In this document: piece after piece, positions 25,695-32,358 of the stretch | Position numbering within the stretch: position 1 is the stretch's first letter | How the letters are laid out: every line of letters starts with the position of its first letter | Assembly (NCBI RefSeq): GCF_001792815.1 | Contig: NZ_CP017674.1 | Coordinates: 2,170,001-2,234,000, forward strand | Length of the DNA: 64,000 bases | Reading direction: 5' to 3' | DNA from: Microbacterium sp. BH-3-3-3 | Lineage (GTDB): Bacteria; Actinomycetota; Actinomycetes; Actinomycetales; Microbacteriaceae | Translations under genes and position numbers: made by a program | Notes under the pieces: model-generated | What the model was told of the DNA's origin: nothing | The model's database searches: none | The model's input: only the letters and a program-made list of their open reading frames with translations

Positions 25695-25904
25695 TCACTG
25701 CTCGGTGATCGGGGTGTCCTTCTCGGCCGCCGGGTCGCCCTGACCGGGGCCCGGGCGCACGGCCGCGTCGTCGCGCACGTCGATGCGCGTGACCCCGTCG
25801 TGCTCGGTGACGTCGAAACGCGGGGCGGCGTCTTCTTCGGTCGCCTTCGGTGCGCTCGTCAACTGGTCGTGACGGTTCTCTTCGAAGCTCTTCTCGTCGC
25901 TCAT
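25695..25904 (-). CDS. Small acidic protein, unknown function
   Basis: A 69-residue hydrophilic protein. ATG 25902-25904 is chosen because a GAGGAG site (overlapping the previous stop) is 8 nt upstream; an earlier GTG at 25911-25913 would leave no room for a ribosome site. The sequence is rich in Asp/Glu/Pro ('DVTEHDGVTRIDVRDDAAVRPGPGQGDPAAEKD') and probably disordered. It directly follows the SDR gene on the same strand and should be cotranscribed. It looks like the small stress-associated multidomain-free proteins common next to SDR genes in actinobacteria, but no family is recognised. Confidence 0.65.
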   Translation of the reverse strand: MSDEKSFEENRHDQLTSAPKATEEDAAPRFDVTEHDGVTRIDVRDDAAVRPGPGQGDPAAEKDTPITEQ

Positions 25905-25909
25905 CGCGC

Positions 25910-26719
25910 TCACTCCTCGCCTGCCGAACGCCAGGCGTCCGACTCCATGTGGGAGCCCGCCTGCGGGCCCATCTGCAGCATTCCGCCGTCGACGACCCAG
26001 CTGGCGCCCGAGACGTACGATCCCGAGGGCGAGGCCAGGAAGCGGATCACGTCGGCCACCTCGCTCGGCTTGCCGGGGCGGCCGAGGGGGATGCCCGGGC
26101 GATGCGTGCGCTCCGCGTCGTCGGCCGACATGTCGTTGATGGGCGTCGCGATCTCGCCCGGGGCGACGGCGTTCGCGGTGATGCCGTACTGGCCGAGTTC
26201 GAGCGCCATCGTCTTGATCAGGCCGCCGAGACCGTGCTTGGCGGCGACGTAGGGGGCGGAGCCCACGCGGGGCTGGTGCTCGTGCACGCTCGACACCGCG
26301 ATGAGGCGACCGCCGTTGCCGGCCTGCACCATGCGGCGGGCCGCGGTGTGCAGGGCGAGGAACGCTCCGTCGAGGTTGAGGGCGATGTCGGTGCGCCAGG
26401 TCTTCAGGTCGAGGTCGAGGAACGTGCCCCCGATGCCGCCGCCCGCGTTGTTGACGAAGACGTCGAGTCCGCCGAGCTCATCGGCCATGGCGTTCACGGC
26501 GTCGGGGACGGAGTCGAAGTCGGTGGCGTCGAACTGCGTGACGATCGCGCGGGCGCCGCGGCCGCGGACGGCCTCGGCGGTCTCTTCGGCGCCGTCCTTG
26601 TCGGAGTGGTAGGTGATCGCGACGTCGATGCCGGCGTCGGCCAGGGCGAGGGCGGTGGCGGCACCGATGCCCGAGTCGGAGCCGGTGACGATCGCGTGGC
26701 GCGGGGTGAAGTCGCTCAT
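25910..26719 (-). CDS. SDR-family oxidoreductase (glucose/aldose dehydrogenase-like)
   Basis: A 269-residue classical SDR. Motifs: 'TGSDSGIGAATA' (TGxxxGIG), 'NNAGGG', Ser in 'IAVSSVHEH', and catalytic 'YVAAKHG' (YxxxK); C-terminal 'SYVSGASWVVDGGMLQMG' completes the family. It resembles glucose 1-dehydrogenase and YhdF/YhxC-type stress SDRs. The N-terminal strand order and a basic-free beta-2 end ('ITYHSDKDG') leave cofactor choice open. It is the first gene of a two-gene unit with the 69-residue protein, and its stop overlaps a possible GTG of that gene. Confidence 0.9.
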   Translation of the reverse strand: MSDFTPRHAIVTGSDSGIGAATALALADAGIDVAITYHSDKDGAEETAEAVRGRGARAIVTQFDATDFDSVPDAVNAMADELGGLDVFVNNAGGGIGGTFLDLDLKTWRTDIALNLDGAFLALHTAARRMVQAGNGGRLIAVSSVHEHQPRVGSAPYVAAKHGLGGLIKTMALELGQYGITANAVAPGEIATPINDMSADDAERTHRPGIPLGRPGKPSEVADVIRFLASPSGSYVSGASWVVDGGMLQMGPQAGSHMESDAWRSAGEE

Positions 26720-26782
26720 GCGACCGACGCTACGCGTGCGCCCCGGCGCGGTCGGCGGCCTTGCCAGCGTCGGACGCGGGCG

Positions 26783-28255
26783 TTACGGTCGCCGGCGCGT
26801 CCGCGGTGGCGGAACGCCTCGAACCATACGAGTGGACAGCGCGTCGACCTCCCGCACAGAGAAGAGAGGCGCGCGGAAGGTGCGTGGCATGCCTGCGTAG
26901 TAACTCAAACAGACCAGGAGGGGATGGCTCAAAAAGCGGGTTGTCGCGATGACGTGTACAGCCCCGGCGGACAGAATCGTTTGCCGTTGGACTAGGTGGC
27001 TGATGAGAAGGGCGACTCGGTCGGACTCCGGATTGGCGTGCAGCCGTGAGCAGAGAACCCTGCTTGCGGGCCAGACCAGCGCGATAGCGAACCCCCCCGC
27101 TGCGAGAATCAGTGCAGGCGACCACCCCCAACCAGAGGTAGTCCACCCGGCGAGCACCGCTGCGGCGCTTATCGATGCGAGCACTGCAACGCCCGTGCCG
27201 ACTGCGCGGAAGCCACGGTCCGCCGTGAGCAGTGGTGTCGACGGATCCTCCCCGAACGCTTCGTGCAGGAGACGCTCCACGCTTCGTCGAGGGAGTGACG
27301 GAAGCACGAGGTTCGTTCCGGCTTGCGCTGCCGAGTCCGTCGTCAACAAAGACAGTCGAACCCGGCCGAGTGCCGTCTCGACAATGTTGCGCTGAAGAAC
27401 GACACCGATGGTCGCCTGCGGCGAGACACTCCGAACGTGGGTGGAGAGAAGACCGTAGGAGATCACGAGGCGTCCGTCCCCGGCTCGCCGCACCTCGAAG
27501 TTCGCGTATCGGAACACTGTCAGAAGAACTCCGAGGGTGCCGATGACTCCGATGAGGACGAACGCCCACGCGGCCGGCGTGAGGCGGATCCATCCTGCGA
27601 TCACCTTGTCGACCGAAAACGTCTGCAACCACTCAGAAAAGGCCATCGCCGCTCCACCGCCGATGAGTGCAAACTGCCCGTAGACCACGCTGGCCAGAAG
27701 CAGTTGGCCGATTCGCGCGCGGTACAGAAGAAGGTCTTCGGTCTTCGCGTCCCCGACCGCCTCCGTATGCCCGTCGCTGACTGCCCGCTGAGCGGCGTGC
27801 ACCGTTCGGTGGATGGATGCTGTCACGTCGTGGTGAAGAGCGTCGTCGGCGGCCCACAAAGACACTTTCGTCCGCTCATCTCCTGCCTGGGACAACGTCA
27901 TCGCGCGCAGGCGCCACGGGACAAACGCCCAAGGCTGGCGGCTGTCGACAGTGCCGACGTCGGTCCACGCGAGGGTCTGTTCTCGGCGGTGGACGGCGCC
28001 GGTTCGCACGATCAAATGTGTGGGAGTAAGGGTGATGCGAGTGAACGCCCAACGCCAGGCCGGTTCAAGGGCGAGCACGCTGATCAACGGACCCAACGCG
28101 AGCCACGCCCACGCCCCGGGCCAGACTCCCGGCGCGAAGATGGCGATTGCGCCCGCCGAGAGCCCGCCGATCAGTTTCGGTGCAGCTTCTAGATATGCCG
28201 CCGGGAGGTAATGCCGCGGCAAGCGCCGGGTTGCCGTTTCAGTCCGTTCACTCAT
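26783..28255 (-). CDS. Tandem bacterial PH-domain membrane protein of the bacteriocin locus (YdbT-like)
   Basis: A 490-residue protein starting at ATG 28253-28255, which overlaps the stop of the preceding PH-domain gene (ATGA). It contains pairs of hydrophobic segments (about residues 28-62, 185-215, 225-250, 360-400) and two or three bPH2/DUF304-like blocks, such as 'RITLTPTHLIVRTGAVHRREQTLAWTDV' and 'VRRAGDGRLVISYGLLSTHV'. This is the YdbS/YdbT-type PF03703 architecture. PF03703 proteins accompany leaderless bacteriocins of the aureocin A53/lacticin Q type and are linked there to self-immunity and export; the role here is inferred from that and from the neighbouring peptide and ABC genes. 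The C-terminus is Arg/Pro rich. Confidence 0.78.
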   Translation of the reverse strand: MSERTETATRRLPRHYLPAAYLEAAPKLIGGLSAGAIAIFAPGVWPGAWAWLALGPLISVLALEPAWRWAFTRITLTPTHLIVRTGAVHRREQTLAWTDVGTVDSRQPWAFVPWRLRAMTLSQAGDERTKVSLWAADDALHHDVTASIHRTVHAAQRAVSDGHTEAVGDAKTEDLLLYRARIGQLLLASVVYGQFALIGGGAAMAFSEWLQTFSVDKVIAGWIRLTPAAWAFVLIGVIGTLGVLLTVFRYANFEVRRAGDGRLVISYGLLSTHVRSVSPQATIGVVLQRNIVETALGRVRLSLLTTDSAAQAGTNLVLPSLPRRSVERLLHEAFGEDPSTPLLTADRGFRAVGTGVAVLASISAAAVLAGWTTSGWGWSPALILAAGGFAIALVWPASRVLCSRLHANPESDRVALLISHLVQRQTILSAGAVHVIATTRFLSHPLLVCLSYYAGMPRTFRAPLFSVREVDALSTRMVRGVPPPRTRRRP

Positions 28256-28779
28256 TCGAGTGGCTCTGCACGGGTCAGCAGCACCGTGGTACGCGCGAGC
28301 TCTGCGGCGCTCCACTCGAGCGGACGCAAGGCTTCGACTTCGGAGATGCACGTGAACCTGACGCTTACGACGTCGAACATACGGAGCAGGGGCCCTTGGA
28401 CAATCTCGACGTTCAGAATCTGCGCGGTGGGGATCGTCGTGCTACGGCGCCAGAGCCAGCCGCGACTGATGTAGACGAAGTCGGGAGTCACCGTGTAACT
28501 ACAACTCTGCACTTCTTTGCGGTTGAGCCACGGCAACTCGATGCACAAGGAGATGATGGCGAGCGCGGCGACGACCGAGCCAAGGATGCCGCGCCACATC
28601 ACATCAGGGAGGAAGCAGATTCCACCTCCCAGCACTGCCACAGCCGCGGCTGTGCTGAACCCCGTCCGGACGTTGAGGTAGTTGAGCGCGCGAGGAGCCA
28701 GCGAACTGTTGCCCGGTGCGTTCTGCGTCGGTGGCGGGCCCTGAAGGGGAAGCTGCGTCGGCCGTACGGATGGCGACAC
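28252..28779 (-). CDS. Single bacterial PH-domain membrane protein of the bacteriocin locus (YdbS-like)
   Basis: A 175-residue protein. GTG 28777-28779 is chosen because a perfect AAAGGAG lies 5 nt upstream; the longer frame has no such site. Two adjacent hydrophobic segments (about residues 39-78) are followed by a bPH2 block: 'CSYTVTPDFVYISRGWLWRRSTTIPTAQILNVEIVQGPLLRMFDVVSVRF'. That is the YdbS pattern of PF03703. The stop overlaps the start of the 490-residue PH protein, so the two are translated together, as in ydbS-ydbT pairs. Likely part of producer self-protection against the peptide at 30708-30902. Confidence 0.78.
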   Translation of the reverse strand: MSPSVRPTQLPLQGPPPTQNAPGNSSLAPRALNYLNVRTGFSTAAAVAVLGGGICFLPDVMWRGILGSVVAALAIISLCIELPWLNRKEVQSCSYTVTPDFVYISRGWLWRRSTTIPTAQILNVEIVQGPLLRMFDVVSVRFTCISEVEALRPLEWSAAELARTTVLLTRAEPLE

Positions 28780-28870
28780 GGCGCTCCTTTCGCATCGTCG
28801 GGCTGAGGAAGGTGCGGGGGTCTGCGACTCCCAGTCAGTTTCGAGAAGCGGGCGCGTAGCATCAGGATGC

Positions 28871-28884
28871 TTCCTCTCGATCCG
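28871..28884 (-). promoter_or_regulatory. Second copy of the bacteriocin leader motif, upstream of the PH operon
   Basis: On the minus strand CGGATCGAGAGGAA is identical over 14 nt to the sequence just before the bacteriocin gene (30908-30921), and the flanks also agree so that 18 of 20 bases match. Here it lies 92 nt before the PH-domain gene start. It may mark a shared regulatory element or a remnant duplication of the leader. Confidence 0.45.
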
Positions 28885-28894
28885 ATTGGAGCAC

Positions 28895-28926
28895 CTGGCT
28901 GGCGCCTTGACCGAGGCGCCAGCCAG
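28895..28926 (-). terminator. Hairpin between the ABC permease and PH-domain genes
   Basis: Perfect 13-bp stem: CTGGCTGGCGCCT (28895-28907) and AGGCGCCAGCCAG (28914-28926), 6-nt loop. It begins 27 nt after the permease stop. It should end or attenuate the peptide-exporter transcript; the T-rich flank is on the other side (ACTTTT at 28927 on the plus strand), so the direction of action is uncertain. Confidence 0.6.
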
Positions 28927-28952
28927 ACTTTTCTCGTGGCAAGATCTCGTCC

Positions 28953-29684
28953 TCACTGCACGTCGGCCCTCTGGTGGCGAACAAAACCTGTGGTGAGCGG
29001 AACGACAAGCCAGAGCACACCAGCACTGATCGCAGGTGTGAGCTGTCCGCTTCCGCTGACGAATTCACTGATCGCGGCCAGGCGGAACCACGAGCCGGCG
29101 CCGTGAGGGACGAGCATCAGGAGCGGATCGAGAGCAAAACCTTGAATGAGAGAAAAGACGATGGCGATGACGACGCGCTGCGTCGCGGCCGCGTAGGCAA
29201 GGCCCGAGATCATGCCGACAGCCGTACCGCCGAGCAAAAGCGCGACGGTGGAGGTATCGGTGTTCCATCCAACGCCGGAGCCTGTCGCCAGCGCAAGCGA
29301 TACCGCCAAGACGACCACGAAGACGGCGGCGAAGATCACGAGCGCCAGGCAGACGATGAGCACCGTCATCGCCTTCGCGAAAAAGACGATGTGACGTCGT
29401 GGTTCGAGGGTGAACGTCGTCATCACGTCGCGTGACTGCCAGTCGGCCGCAACAATCAAGATCGCCAGGATCGGAACGAAGACGGTCACAGCAGAACCAA
29501 CGCCTAGGAGTGCGCCTGCGATGCTTACCGACCCCGGGTCGAGCAAGAGATTGATCGCGGCGACTCCTGCCCCGACGACAACCCATAAGGACACCGTGAT
29601 GCCGAGAGTCCAACGGATCCCGCGCGTCGTCCGCACGTTGCGGAGCTCGGCATGCAGGCAACGGGTGAAGCGAGCTGTCGACAC
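28953..29684 (-). CDS. ABC transporter permease of the bacteriocin locus
   Basis: A 243-residue protein with six hydrophobic segments (about residues 25-48, 57-80, 100-128, 138-160, 168-185, 205-230). GTG 29682-29684 is taken as start, 4 nt after the ATPase stop; upstream in-frame codons belong to the ATPase gene. The amphipathic N-terminus ('RFTRCLHAELRNVRTTRG') is typical of ABC-2 type permeases. Together with the ATPase it forms an exporter without a peptidase domain, as expected for a leaderless peptide, comparable to LnqEF/AucEFG. No strong ribosome site is seen, so expression probably relies on coupling. Confidence 0.78.
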   Translation of the reverse strand: MSTARFTRCLHAELRNVRTTRGIRWTLGITVSLWVVVGAGVAAINLLLDPGSVSIAGALLGVGSAVTVFVPILAILIVAADWQSRDVMTTFTLEPRRHIVFFAKAMTVLIVCLALVIFAAVFVVVLAVSLALATGSGVGWNTDTSTVALLLGGTAVGMISGLAYAAATQRVVIAIVFSLIQGFALDPLLMLVPHGAGSWFRLAAISEFVSGSGQLTPAISAGVLWLVVPLTTGFVRHQRADVQ

Positions 29685-29688
29685 TCCA

Positions 29689-30624
29689 CTACTGGTGAGT
29701 AGCAATGGCGTCTCCTTCGACTCGGTACTCGCCTCGTGTGAGGCGGCGGTACACATCGCTGATGGACTCACGGTCTTCACCGAGCTCGTCGATGAGGATG
29801 CTCTCGGAGATGCAGATCTTGCTCAGGGACCGGGGGTCGGTTCCGACGAAGAACCGGCTCGACCCCCGGTCGAATTTGAATGACAGCGCGCGAGACTGCA
29901 GCGCCCGCATCATGGCATCGGGGTCAACGGCGACAACCGTCGTGCTCGTCTCGGGGCTGAGCTGACCGACTTCTCCAACGTATCGAATCGTCCCCTCGCT
30001 GAGCACAACGATACGGTCGGCGAAGGTCTGAAGTTCTTCAAGGAGATGCGTCGAAACGAGCACGGAGCCGCCGGTCGCGTGCGCGTGCTGTATCAGGGTC
30101 GTTCGAAGCCAGTCCGCGGTTTCGATATCAAGACCGTTCATCGGCTCATCGAGGATGAGGTGCCGAGGACTGCCCATGAGAGCCAAGGCCAGGGCGAGGC
30201 GTTGCTTCATCCCCAGGGAGAGCGCGCCGAATCGACGATGCGAAGCTGAGGCGAGGCCGAGAATGGCGATCAGTCCACGCGCGCGTTCTATCGGGACGCC
30301 AGCCAGTACTGCGGCGCTGGAAAGAGTGTCTTCGACGCTGCGTCCCGGGTGGTGGGCTGTGGGGTCGAGGAGTGCCCCGACACAGCGCCCGGGCTGCGGA
30401 AGGTCGCGGTAAGGAATGCCATCAAACGTCGTCGATCCTGAGCCTGTGAGGGTCAGCCCAAGCATTGCGCGCATAACCGTGGACTTCCCGGACCCGTTCG
30501 GGCCGAGGAGACCCGTGATGGTCCCGGCGGGGACATCGAAGGTGATGTCATCGAGGACCCGCTTCTTGCGGTAGCTCTTGCTGACACCCGTCACTTGTAT
30601 GCCTGTGTCGTGCTCGCGCGGCAT
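29689..30624 (-). CDS. ABC transporter ATPase of the bacteriocin locus
   Basis: A 311-residue protein starting at ATG 30622-30624 with GAGGAG 6 nt upstream. Walker A is 'GPNGSGKST', the signature reads 'LSLGMKQR' and Walker B is 'HLILDEPMNGLD', followed by the switch His in 'LVSTHLLEE'. The domain is of the CcmA/BcrA type used in peptide antibiotic export and immunity. About 90 residues follow the nucleotide-binding domain. It lies between the structural gene (83 nt upstream, past a hairpin) and the permease (4 nt downstream). Role: energising secretion of, and probably protection against, the leaderless peptide. Confidence 0.88.
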   Translation of the reverse strand: MPREHDTGIQVTGVSKSYRKKRVLDDITFDVPAGTITGLLGPNGSGKSTVMRAMLGLTLTGSGSTTFDGIPYRDLPQPGRCVGALLDPTAHHPGRSVEDTLSSAAVLAGVPIERARGLIAILGLASASHRRFGALSLGMKQRLALALALMGSPRHLILDEPMNGLDIETADWLRTTLIQHAHATGGSVLVSTHLLEELQTFADRIVVLSEGTIRYVGEVGQLSPETSTTVVAVDPDAMMRALQSRALSFKFDRGSSRFFVGTDPRSLSKICISESILIDELGEDRESISDVYRRLTRGEYRVEGDAIATHQ

Positions 30625-30661
30625 GCGTTGCTCCTCATTTCTCTTGGGGGCGAAGTGATCA

Positions 30662-30702
30662 ATCCGGATAGGACGGCACATATGATGCCGCCCCATCCGG
30701 AT
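30662..30702 (-). terminator. Attenuator-like hairpin right after the bacteriocin gene
   Basis: Arms 30662-30678 and 30686-30702 form a 17-bp stem in which, on the transcribed strand, all positions pair (two as G.U), with a 7-nt loop. It starts 5 nt after the peptide stop codon and lies 38 nt before the ATPase start. Such a structure would let most transcripts stop or be stabilised after the peptide gene, giving more peptide than exporter. Confidence 0.75.
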
Positions 30703-30707
30703 GCCCC

Positions 30708-30902
30708 TCAGCCGATACCGAGGCTGCGGAGAATCCACTCGACGATCGTGCCGAAGGAGATACCCGCATTGATCCACTCGAGCACGCGACGCCAGTTGTT
30801 ACGCGCCCACGCGACGATCCGTTCTACTTGGCTGGCTACCCATCTGCCCCAGCGGCCGATGTTTGCCCAAACCCAGGAGATGAACCGAAGAACTGCCCCC
30901 AT
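30708..30902 (-). CDS. Leaderless class II bacteriocin, aureocin A53/lacticin Q type
   Basis: A 64-residue peptide from ATG 30900-30902, preceded by GAGAGGA about 8 nt upstream. It has eight Trp (10, 12, 18, 21, 32, 37, 43, 56), eight Arg, three Glu, no Lys, Asp or Cys: net charge about +5. The C-terminal half 'RRVLEWINAG' then 'TIVEWILRSLGIG' lines up with the W-(L/I)-N-(A/V)-G and EW/DW positions of lacticin Q, aureocin A53 and epidermicin NI01. There is no GG leader, Sec signal or modification enzyme, and an ABC exporter plus PH-domain proteins follow, as in those loci. It should be made with its formyl-Met, fold into four amphipathic helices (saposin-like) and attack membranes of related bacteria. 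It is about ten residues longer than the Firmicute members (51-53). Activity is inferred. Confidence 0.85.
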   Translation of the reverse strand: MGAVLRFISWVWANIGRWGRWVASQVERIVAWARNNWRRVLEWINAGISFGTIVEWILRSLGIG

Positions 30903-31214
30903 GATGTTTCCTCTCGATCCGTTGATTTCTGTCAACGGCGATGCGTTCGTGACCGCGATCGCAGCGCCGAGGGTGACGCTAGCCAGGCCGTCGTAGGTAT
31001 TTCTTGACCTGAAAGACCCACGGTTGGACGCGGGGGGCGCAACCTGAACCCACCGAAAGGCGCAACCGCAGGGTGGGTGATACCGCCCCGGGACTGAACA
31101 GACCTGGGGCCTCTGTCGACCGACGCGCGCCGCGATTACGCTCCGAGGGGTTGTGACCCTTGGGTGCGGACGCCTGCAGCGCGGCGCCAGAGCACCCGTG
31201 ACGGAAGGACTCTT
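30903..31214 (-). promoter_or_regulatory. Upstream region of the bacteriocin operon
   Basis: 312 nt without a credible gene. Nearest the peptide gene lie the GGATCGAGAGGAA ribosome-site/leader motif (30908-30920) and a perfect 7-bp hairpin, CCGTTGA/TCAACGG (30919-30925 with 30932-30938, 6-nt loop), just before it. The AT-richer stretch around 30990-31010 (minus strand reads AAGAAATACCTACG) could hold the promoter, but no clear -35/-10 pair is visible. The divergent 68-residue membrane protein gene starts at the far end, so it may carry a second promoter. Confidence 0.4.
30919..30938 (-). promoter_or_regulatory. Small hairpin in the bacteriocin mRNA leader
   Basis: CCGTTGA (30919-30925) and TCAACGG (30932-30938) pair perfectly around a 6-nt loop, ending where the GGATCGAGAGGAA ribosome region begins. 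It could stabilise the 5' end or control access to the ribosome site. Confidence 0.5.
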
Positions 31215-31421
31215 GTGGCCGGAATGAAGCGGACCATCGCAGACGGCGCAGCGCTCGTCGCCCTGTGCGTAGTAGCAGCGGCAGTGAACATCGCGCTCGC
31301 GGTCTTCACCGATGTCGATGCCCCAATACGGTGGGGCGCCACCGTTTCTTGTGGCGTGGTCGCCGCCGCGACGACGTTCGCCATTGTTTCGCGAGTGAAG
31401 CGCACACGCCGCGGGCAGTAG
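31215..31421 (+). CDS. Small two-helix membrane protein, unknown function
   Basis: A 68-residue protein starting at GTG 31215, 5 nt behind a GGAAGGA site (31203-31209). Two hydrophobic segments (about residues 10-30 and 37-55) are connected by a short acidic loop 'FTDVDAPIRWG', and the C-terminus is basic (VKRTRRGQ). It is divergent from the bacteriocin gene and convergent with the response regulator. Small two-helix proteins are common as bacteriocin immunity proteins, but nothing else supports that here. No family recognised. Confidence 0.6.
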   Translation: MAGMKRTIADGAALVALCVVAAAVNIALAVFTDVDAPIRWGATVSCGVVAAATTFAIVSRVKRTRRGQ

Positions 31422-31452
31422 GACCGGTCGCAGTCGACCTGCGCATCAGTGC

Positions 31453-32115
31453 TCAGGGAATGCGAACGACGCCCGTTGATGCCGCGTAGAGAAGAACCTG
31501 GATACGATCGCGAGCGCTCCACTTCGTCATGATGCGACGCAGATGCGACTTAACCGTGGCTTCAGACAGAAAGAGGCTTTGACCGATCTCGGCGTTGGAC
31601 ATGCCCTGGGCGAGGAGCTCGAGTACATCGCGTTCGCGACGTGACACCTGCTCGCCCTCGCTCAGAGTACGACTCGGCTGATTGTCTGCTGACGTACCAA
31701 TTCGCCGGATGAGCGCGCGGCCGGCGATGGGTGAGAGCACGAATCCACCGTGATGGGCGCTGCGTATCGCCGCCGTGATGTGCTCCGGCTCCGAGTCCTT
31801 CACGAGAAAGCCGACCGCCCCGGCACGGAGAGCAGCTACCACCGTTTCGTCGGACCGGTACGTGGTGAGAGCAACGCAGCGTGTCAGCGGGAGGGCTGTT
31901 GCGACCCGTTCAATCGCAGTTATTCCATCGCCGCCCGGCATCCGGACGTCCATCAGCACTACGTCGGGACCGAGGGCGATGCTCTGATCGACGGCACTCG
32001 GCCCGTCGCTCGCCTCACCGACGACTTCCAACTCGGACTCAGCGTCGACGAAGAGGCGAAGCGCACGGCGGACAAGCGCCTCGTCGTCGGCGATGAGGAC
32101 GCGGATCGGTTGCAT
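31453..32115 (-). CDS. NarL/LuxR-type response regulator
   Basis: A 220-residue two-component regulator starting at ATG 32113-32115. The receiver domain has the acidic pair D10-D11, the phosphoacceptor D56 ('LMDVRMP'), Thr in 'ALTTYRS' and Lys in 'FLVKDSE'. The C-terminal LuxR helix-turn-helix is 'LSRRERDVLELLAQGMSNAEIGQSLFLSEATVKSHLRRIM'-like (residues about 150-200). No histidine kinase gene is adjacent, so it is an orphan in this window. It lies in the low-GC island upstream of the bacteriocin genes and on the same strand; it may control them, but this is only positional inference. The 243 nt upstream (32116-32358) contain no gene. Confidence 0.9.
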   Translation of the reverse strand: MQPIRVLIADDEALVRRALRLFVDAESELEVVGEASDGPSAVDQSIALGPDVVLMDVRMPGGDGITAIERVATALPLTRCVALTTYRSDETVVAALRAGAVGFLVKDSEPEHITAAIRSAHHGGFVLSPIAGRALIRRIGTSADNQPSRTLSEGEQVSRRERDVLELLAQGMSNAEIGQSLFLSEATVKSHLRRIMTKWSARDRIQVLLYAASTGVVRIP

Positions 32116-32358
32116 TCGAGCAGCGTATGTGGCGGCTTCTCGGCGGCCGTCGCAAAATCTCTGCCGCCCGGCGCGTGTCCCTGATGGGGCAACGCGTGAC
32201 GCACGCGACAACCGCAGCGTTCTTCCCTTAGTTCATCCCGGTCGTCACCCCGGACTCGATCTCGGCATCGCCTCCGGGCGAAGCGAGATGAGGACGCGGC
32301 GCTGGTGAGGGTGCCGGTCGATGCCTCCGGCGCCCGCACCGGCGGCTACCCTGCCCTC

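Noticed and set aside
28599..28862. An 87-codon minus-strand frame whose ATG follows the second copy of the bacteriocin leader motif
   Set aside because: It runs out of frame through the PH-domain gene, is Arg/Pro-rich and has no bacteriocin-like helix pattern; the PH gene has the better ribosome site.
30930..30935. TTGACA on the minus strand upstream of the bacteriocin gene as a -35 box
   Set aside because: It is one arm of a perfect hairpin, and no -10 box lies 16-18 nt downstream, where the ribosome site is.
31215..31421. Dedicated bacteriocin immunity protein
   Set aside because: It is small and two-helical but transcribed away from the locus and has no recognisable immunity family; kept only as an unknown membrane protein.
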